64,000 bases of DNA from Combretum micranthum (lineage: Eukaryota; Streptophyta; Magnoliopsida; Myrtales; Combretaceae), in NCBI GenBank assembly GCA_024138025.1, contig JAMXBD010000401.1, positions 434,001-498,000 on the forward strand, in the 5' to 3' direction. A model generated the notes under the pieces. The model made no database searches. It was given only the letters and a program-made list of their open reading frames with translations, and was not told the DNA's origin. The translations under genes and the position numbers were made by a program. Shown piece by piece: positions 60,041 through 64,000 of this stretch (its first letter is position 1; every line of letters starts with the position of its first letter).

Positions 60041-60425
60041 TACACGGCCGTGCTCAGGGCTGTATAAGGTGGAAAAACGTGACCCGAGAGTAAATGAAGC
60101 TGTGCAGGTACGTGTGCAAGGGGGCCTGCATGGCCATGCTCGGGGCCATGTAGGGTGTGAAAAAGTGCACCGAGACATTCTTGGTGGGACTTAAAGTGTG
60201 CACGGGCAGCTACATGGCCATGTTCGGGGCCGTGCAGGGTGTGAAAAAGTGCTCCGAGACCTCCTTGGTGGAACTTAGAGTGTGCACGGGCAGTTGCATA
60301 GCCGTGCTCAGGGCCATGCAGGGTGTGAAAAAGTGTACCGATACTTTATTATCTTGATTTCAAGTGTGGCTTAGCTTTTGCATGGCCATGCTCAGGGTCG
60401 TGTAGGATGTGAAAATGTGTCAAGT
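60041..60425. repeat. Tandem repeat, 84-86-bp unit, four and a half copies
   Basis: Units start at about 60041, 60127, 60211, 60295 and 60379. Each begins with a GCATGGCCATGCTCGGGGCC-type palindrome-rich core followed by GTGTGAAAAAGTG and, in units 2 and 3, TTGGTGG and GTGTGCACGGGCAG. The GC-rich core contrasts with the surroundings. Confidence 0.92.
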
Positions 60426-60823
60426 AGTTGTCTTAAGTTGTGCTCTGTCTCAAGTATTGCCTAGGTTTAACTTTGTGCAGATATTGACAAGTCTTACAAG
60501 TTTTATGCACCTCATTATGAGTGAATAGGGCTAAAAAGAACTTACCAGGTACGCTAGGGATTAAAACTTGAGAATTCTTACTTGAAGTTTTGTGATCCCA
60601 CACTAAGAAATCAATTCTTACTTCCTTCAATTAAGTTGAGGAACCTTCCAAAATCTACAATTTTAACAGTAATAGAACATCTTAGGATAGTGAAACGAAA
60701 GAAAAACTAAGGAAACTAAACTTACCAAAGTTAGACATGGGCTGCCTCCCAAGAAGCGCACTTGTTTAATACCGTTGGCTCGACGTCCTTCACTTTCATT
60801 AGCTAATTGTCTGGTAATTTGAG

Positions 60824-61738
60824 TCAAAAGTCCTCTCGATTCTCACGTTCTATTCCGTCACTCAAATAGAGTTTCAAGTGATGGGCATTGACTTTAAAAT
60901 TGTCATGATTTGGGTGTTCAAGCTCTATCGCGCCATGTAAGAATACCTTCTTAGTCACAAAAGGACCGGACCATCTTGACCTCAATTTTCCTAGAAAAGG
61001 TTTTAACCGGGAATTAAATAGCAGAACTTGGTCTCCTTCCTTGAACTCCCTTGACTGGTGGATGTGTGAATCATGATATTTCTTGACTTTCTCTTTGTAA
61101 ATCCTCATATTTTCATAAGCTTGCCGTCTCCACTCATCAAGTTCATTCAATTGCAGCTTTCTTTTTACTCCAGCATCTCCTAAATTAAAGTTAACCAATT
61201 TGATTGCCCAATGTGCTTTGTGTTCAATCTCTACTGGAAGGTGGCATGATTTCCCATAAACCAGCCTATAGGGAGTAGTCCTTAAAGGTGTTTTGTAGGC
61301 TGTTCTATATGCCCACAAATTATTGTCAAGCTTCTCGGACCAATCTTTTCTATCATGTTGCACCGTCTTTTCGAGAATTTTCTTTAACTCACGATTAGAG
61401 ACTTCCACTTGACCACTTGTCTAGGGGTGGTAAGGTATAGCAATTCGATGTGTGACTCCATATCTTCTCAACACCTTCTCCATTTGGACATTGCAGAAAT
61501 GTATTCCCCTATCGCTTATGATAGCTTTAGGAGCTCCAAATCGTGAAAATAGCTTCTTAAGGAATTTTACAACAACTCGTGCATCATTTGTAGATAGTGC
61601 TTGGGCTTCAACCCACTTAGACACATAGTCCACTGCTACTAAAATGTATTTATTCCCATAAGAAGTGGGGAATAGTCCCACAAAGTCGATGCCCCATAAG
61701 TCAAAAACTTCACATTCAAGAACAAAATTTTGAGGCAT
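60824..61738 (-). pseudogene. Athila pol: integrase core and C-terminus
   Basis: One frame with a single TAG (61421-61423, HP-stop-TSGQVE, where Gln is expected). Catalytic residues: Asp in [11 protein letters not shown], Asp in IISDRGIHF, Glu in [11 protein letters not shown]. After these come [32 protein letters not shown] and [19 protein letters not shown], then [16 protein letters not shown]. It ends at 60824 with REDF and a stop. It inserts the element DNA into the chromosome; apart from the stop it looks well preserved. Confidence 0.92.
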
Positions 61739-62254
61739 CTCGTTTCTTCTAGAGATATTTCCAACACATTGGCAACTATCACATATGGCACAAAAACATT
61801 ATGCATCCTTAAATATTGTAGGCCAATAGAAACTAGCCTCTAAAACCTTATGTGCAGTCCGGTTAGCAGAATAGTGACCTCTAGCAAGTCCAAAGTGACA
61901 TTCACTAAAAATCTTCTAGCCCTCTTCGTGGGAGACATACCTCCTAACCATTTGATCACCATAAACCCGGAATAGGAAAGGATCCTCCTAATAGTAGTAT
62001 TTAAGTTCTGAAAAGAACTTCCTTTTTGCATGAGAATTAAGGCCATCAGAAAGAACTTTAGCCACTAAATAATTTGCAAAATCTGTAAACCAAGGTGTTT
62101 CCACATTCATGAGCTGATATATGGCATATAGCTTCTCTTCCGAAAAAGAGTCATTGAGATCTTCCTCCTTGAGTTCCTCTAAATAGGGGTTCTCAAGTCT
62201 TGAGAGGTGATCAGCAGCTAGATTTTTTGCCCTTTTCTTATCATGAATTTCCAC
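61739..62254 (-). pseudogene. Athila pol: RNase H end and integrase zinc domain
   Basis: Same frame as the integrase core. Begins [20 protein letters not shown], the C-terminal end of RNase H, then the linker with PWFTDFANYLVAK, and the zinc-binding domain (ECHFG, GHYSANRTAHKVLEASF, ICDSCQ). Stops: TAG near 61985 (after KYYY, where Trp is usual), TAG near 61918, TAA near 61797. Confidence 0.85.
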
Positions 62255-62964
62255 ATCGAAATTCTTGTAGGAACAATATCCAGCAGATTAATCTAGGTTT
62301 CGCATCTGTTTTAGTTAGCAAAAATCTCAAGGTCGAGTGATCCATATATACGATCACCTTAGAAAGAATGAGATACGACCTAATTTTGTCAAATTCGAAC
62401 ACCACAGCCAGCATCTCTTTCTCAGTAATGGTATAATTAGCTTGAGCACTTGTAAGAGTCTTGCTAGCATAGTATATAGGTTGAAAATGTTTATCACGTC
62501 TCTAACCAAGAACAACTCCAATGAGTTTGAAAGGCAAACTTCTCCTTAAGGACATCGAAGGCATTATAGCATTCGGATGTAAAGTGAAAAGGCACATCTT
62601 TCTCCAATAGCTTAGTCAAAGGCCGGACTATTTTGGAGAAGTCATGAATGAAGCGTCTATAGAAGCCAGCATGGCCTAGAAAGCTTATGGTGGCCTAAAC
62701 TGAATTTAGGGGAGGTAGTTTAGAAATCACCTCCACTTTCGCTTGATCGACTTCAATGCCTTTGTGGGAAACTTTATGGCCAAGCACAATGCCCTTCTTA
62801 CACATGAAGTGGCATCTTTCCCAGTTTAATACTAGATTTGTCTCCTCACAACGAATTAGCACCTTTTCCAAGTTCTTCAAACAATCCAAGAATGAGTCCC
62901 CAAAAACTGAGAAGTCATCCATGATTTTTTCTACGAAATCGTGAAAAATAGCTAACATACACTG
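62255..62964 (-). pseudogene. Athila pol: RT second half and RNase H start
   Basis: 62695-62958 encodes MLAIFHDFVEKIMDDFSVFG, with the RT active site Met-Asp-Asp, and ERCHFMCKKGIVLGHKVS. A TAG at 62695 is followed by [18 protein letters not shown]. The frame shifts before RNase H ([34 protein letters not shown]). At about 62505-62545 the sequence goes from LPFKLI directly to GVVLG, so the CDASDYA-type motif with the first catalytic Asp of RNase H is lost. Confidence 0.85.
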
Positions 62965-64000
62965 CTAAAACGTAGCCAGTGCATTGCATAACCTAAATGG
63001 CATTCGTTTGTAGGCATACGTGCCATAAGGGCAAGTGAAGATAGCCTTCTCCTTGTCTTTTGGAGCAATCGGTATCTGAGAGTATCCGGACATCCCATCT
63101 AGATAGCAGTAGTACATATGCCTGGCTAATCTCTCCAACATCTGATCTACAAAGGGAAGAGGGAAATGGTCCTTCCAAGTTGCATCATTCAGTCTTCGAT
63201 AATCTATGCAAACTCGCCATCCAATTACAGTGTGCGTTGGAATAAGTTCATTCTTATCATTGGGGACCATAGTCATCCCTCCCTTCTTTGGTACAACCTG
63301 TGTCGGACTAACCCACTTGCTATCAAAAATAGGGTATATAAGTCCAGCATCCAGAAGCTTAATGACTTCTTTTTTAACTACCTCTTTAATATTGGGGTTT
63401 AGCCTTCTCTGTGGTTGCACTACCGGCTTCAATCTTTCTTCCAAAAGAATTTTATGAGTACAAAAAGAGGGGTTGATACCTTTTATGTCTGAAATTTGCC
63501 ATGCGATTGCTTGCTTATGAGATCTCAAAACTGTGAGTAATCGATCTTTTTGTTCTTGTGATAAATCCGAAGCAATGATAACTAGATGTTTGGAATCTGC
63601 TGCAAGGAAGGCATACTCTAGGTAGTCTAGTAACTGCTTTAATTCCAAAACAGGTGGTTTTTCAATAGAGCTCCTAAGCCTTGCTTCATTGCCCACTTTT
63701 AAGTTTTCAAATCCACCAAGAGGTGTAATCTCTTCTGTAGCATCAAGTTGTTCTTTGCAAGCTTTTACTTCTAGTTTACTCACACTTTCCTCCACTCCTC
63801 TTTTCAAGTTCAGCTCTAATTCATTTTTGCATAATAATTCTGTATAGTGTTCATTGACAGAGGAATAAATAATATCAATCGAATAGCATGAATCATCTAT
63901 ACTCATCGGATACTTCAAGGTTGGAGCAATTATAACCACCAGCTCTTCATCACCTACCCTTAATGTGAGTTTACCTCCCTCTACATCAATCAATGCTCTG
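62965..64000 (-). pseudogene. Athila pol: end of protease region and RT first half
   Basis: Open frame to the window edge. It starts with IDVEGGKLTLRVGDEE, which follows the protease in Athila elements, then a variable acidic linker, LSQEQKDRLLTVLRSHKQAI, DIKGINPSFCTHKILLEE and RT motifs GWRVCIDYRRLNDAT, HFPLPFVDQMLERLA, YLDGMSGYSQIPIAP, TCPYGTYAYKRMPF. It ends at TAG 62965-62967 after ALATF, where Gln is usual. The active site follows in the next open stretch in the same frame. Confidence 0.9.

Larger units (their letters stand above)
59130..60823 (-). other. Athila non-coding part between pol and the downstream ORF
   Basis: About 1.7 kb without an intact gene. It contains an (AT)n tract and the 84-bp tandem repeat described separately; otherwise it is unremarkable, AT-rich sequence. 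Confidence 0.7.
58690..64000 (-). mobile_element. Athila-type Ty3/Gypsy element, internal part
   Basis: Minus-strand element running off the right edge. From right to left it has: protease end and RT, RNase H, integrase, a non-coding part with tandem repeats, and a downstream ORF. The integrase tail [15 protein letters not shown] and the LADHLSRLENP-like RNase H end are characteristic of Athila elements. No LTR is seen in the window; the left end is cut at the C2 gag. There is no chromodomain. Confidence 0.9.

Overview
The window looks like repeat-rich nuclear DNA of a flowering plant with a large genome. I found no host gene, tRNA, rRNA, CRISPR array or bacterial-style operon. Nearly every base can be assigned to LTR retrotransposons of the Ty3/Gypsy superfamily: chromodomain-bearing elements of the Tekay/Del type with LTRs of 3.3 to 5.1 kb, one family with a Tat/Ogre-like 4.2-kb LTR, and one Athila-type element. 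The species cannot be named from these repeats. For description I call the LTR families B (about 5.07 kb), C (about 3.47 kb), M (about 3.25 kb), D (about 4.19 kb), E and F (both only partly present).

Layout. 1-23563 and 29564-41361 are two direct copies of the same nested repeat block. The order within a copy is: end of a solo LTR-B, the end of a C-family pol (integrase tail plus chromodomain), a C-family 3' LTR, the rest of an F-family LTR with primer-binding site and leader, and the start of LTR-D. In copy 1 the C-family LTR is split by a complete 12.57-kb element M on the minus strand (5350-17919, target duplication TAATA). In copy 2 the same insertion site holds only an 817-bp chimeric LTR remnant (34904-35720), because 11,753 bp were deleted. 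Between the copies lie LTR-D (21878-26070), a C-family pol fragment (26071-27630) and a full solo LTR-B (27631-32698, target duplication ATCCA) that splits this pol. LTR-D has no matching target duplications, which suggests that the block was duplicated by unequal exchange between two LTR-D copies.

41362-42538 is an antisense piece of LTR-B. 42539-45114 is the pol of a third Tekay-like element (E), which has lost its reverse transcriptase active site, followed by its truncated 3' LTR (45115-47155). 47156-58689 is the 5' part of a second C-family element (C2): complete 5' LTR, initiator-Met primer-binding site, an additional unrecognised ORF before gag, and gag. The extra ORF is split by another 5-kb solo LTR-B (51317-56374). 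From about 58690 to the end lies an Athila-type element on the minus strand, with a protein resembling the ATHILA ORF-1 family downstream of pol, an 84-bp tandem repeat, and a pol gene with stop codons.

How the parts relate. In an intact C or M element the order would be LTR, primer-binding site, extra ORF, gag, protease, reverse transcriptase, RNase H, integrase, chromodomain, polypurine tract, LTR. No copy here has an uninterrupted pol, so all are fossils. The points most worth a second look are the extra ORF of C2 and its relic in M, the modules and splice-like blocks shared by otherwise different LTR families, and the record of duplication and deletion.
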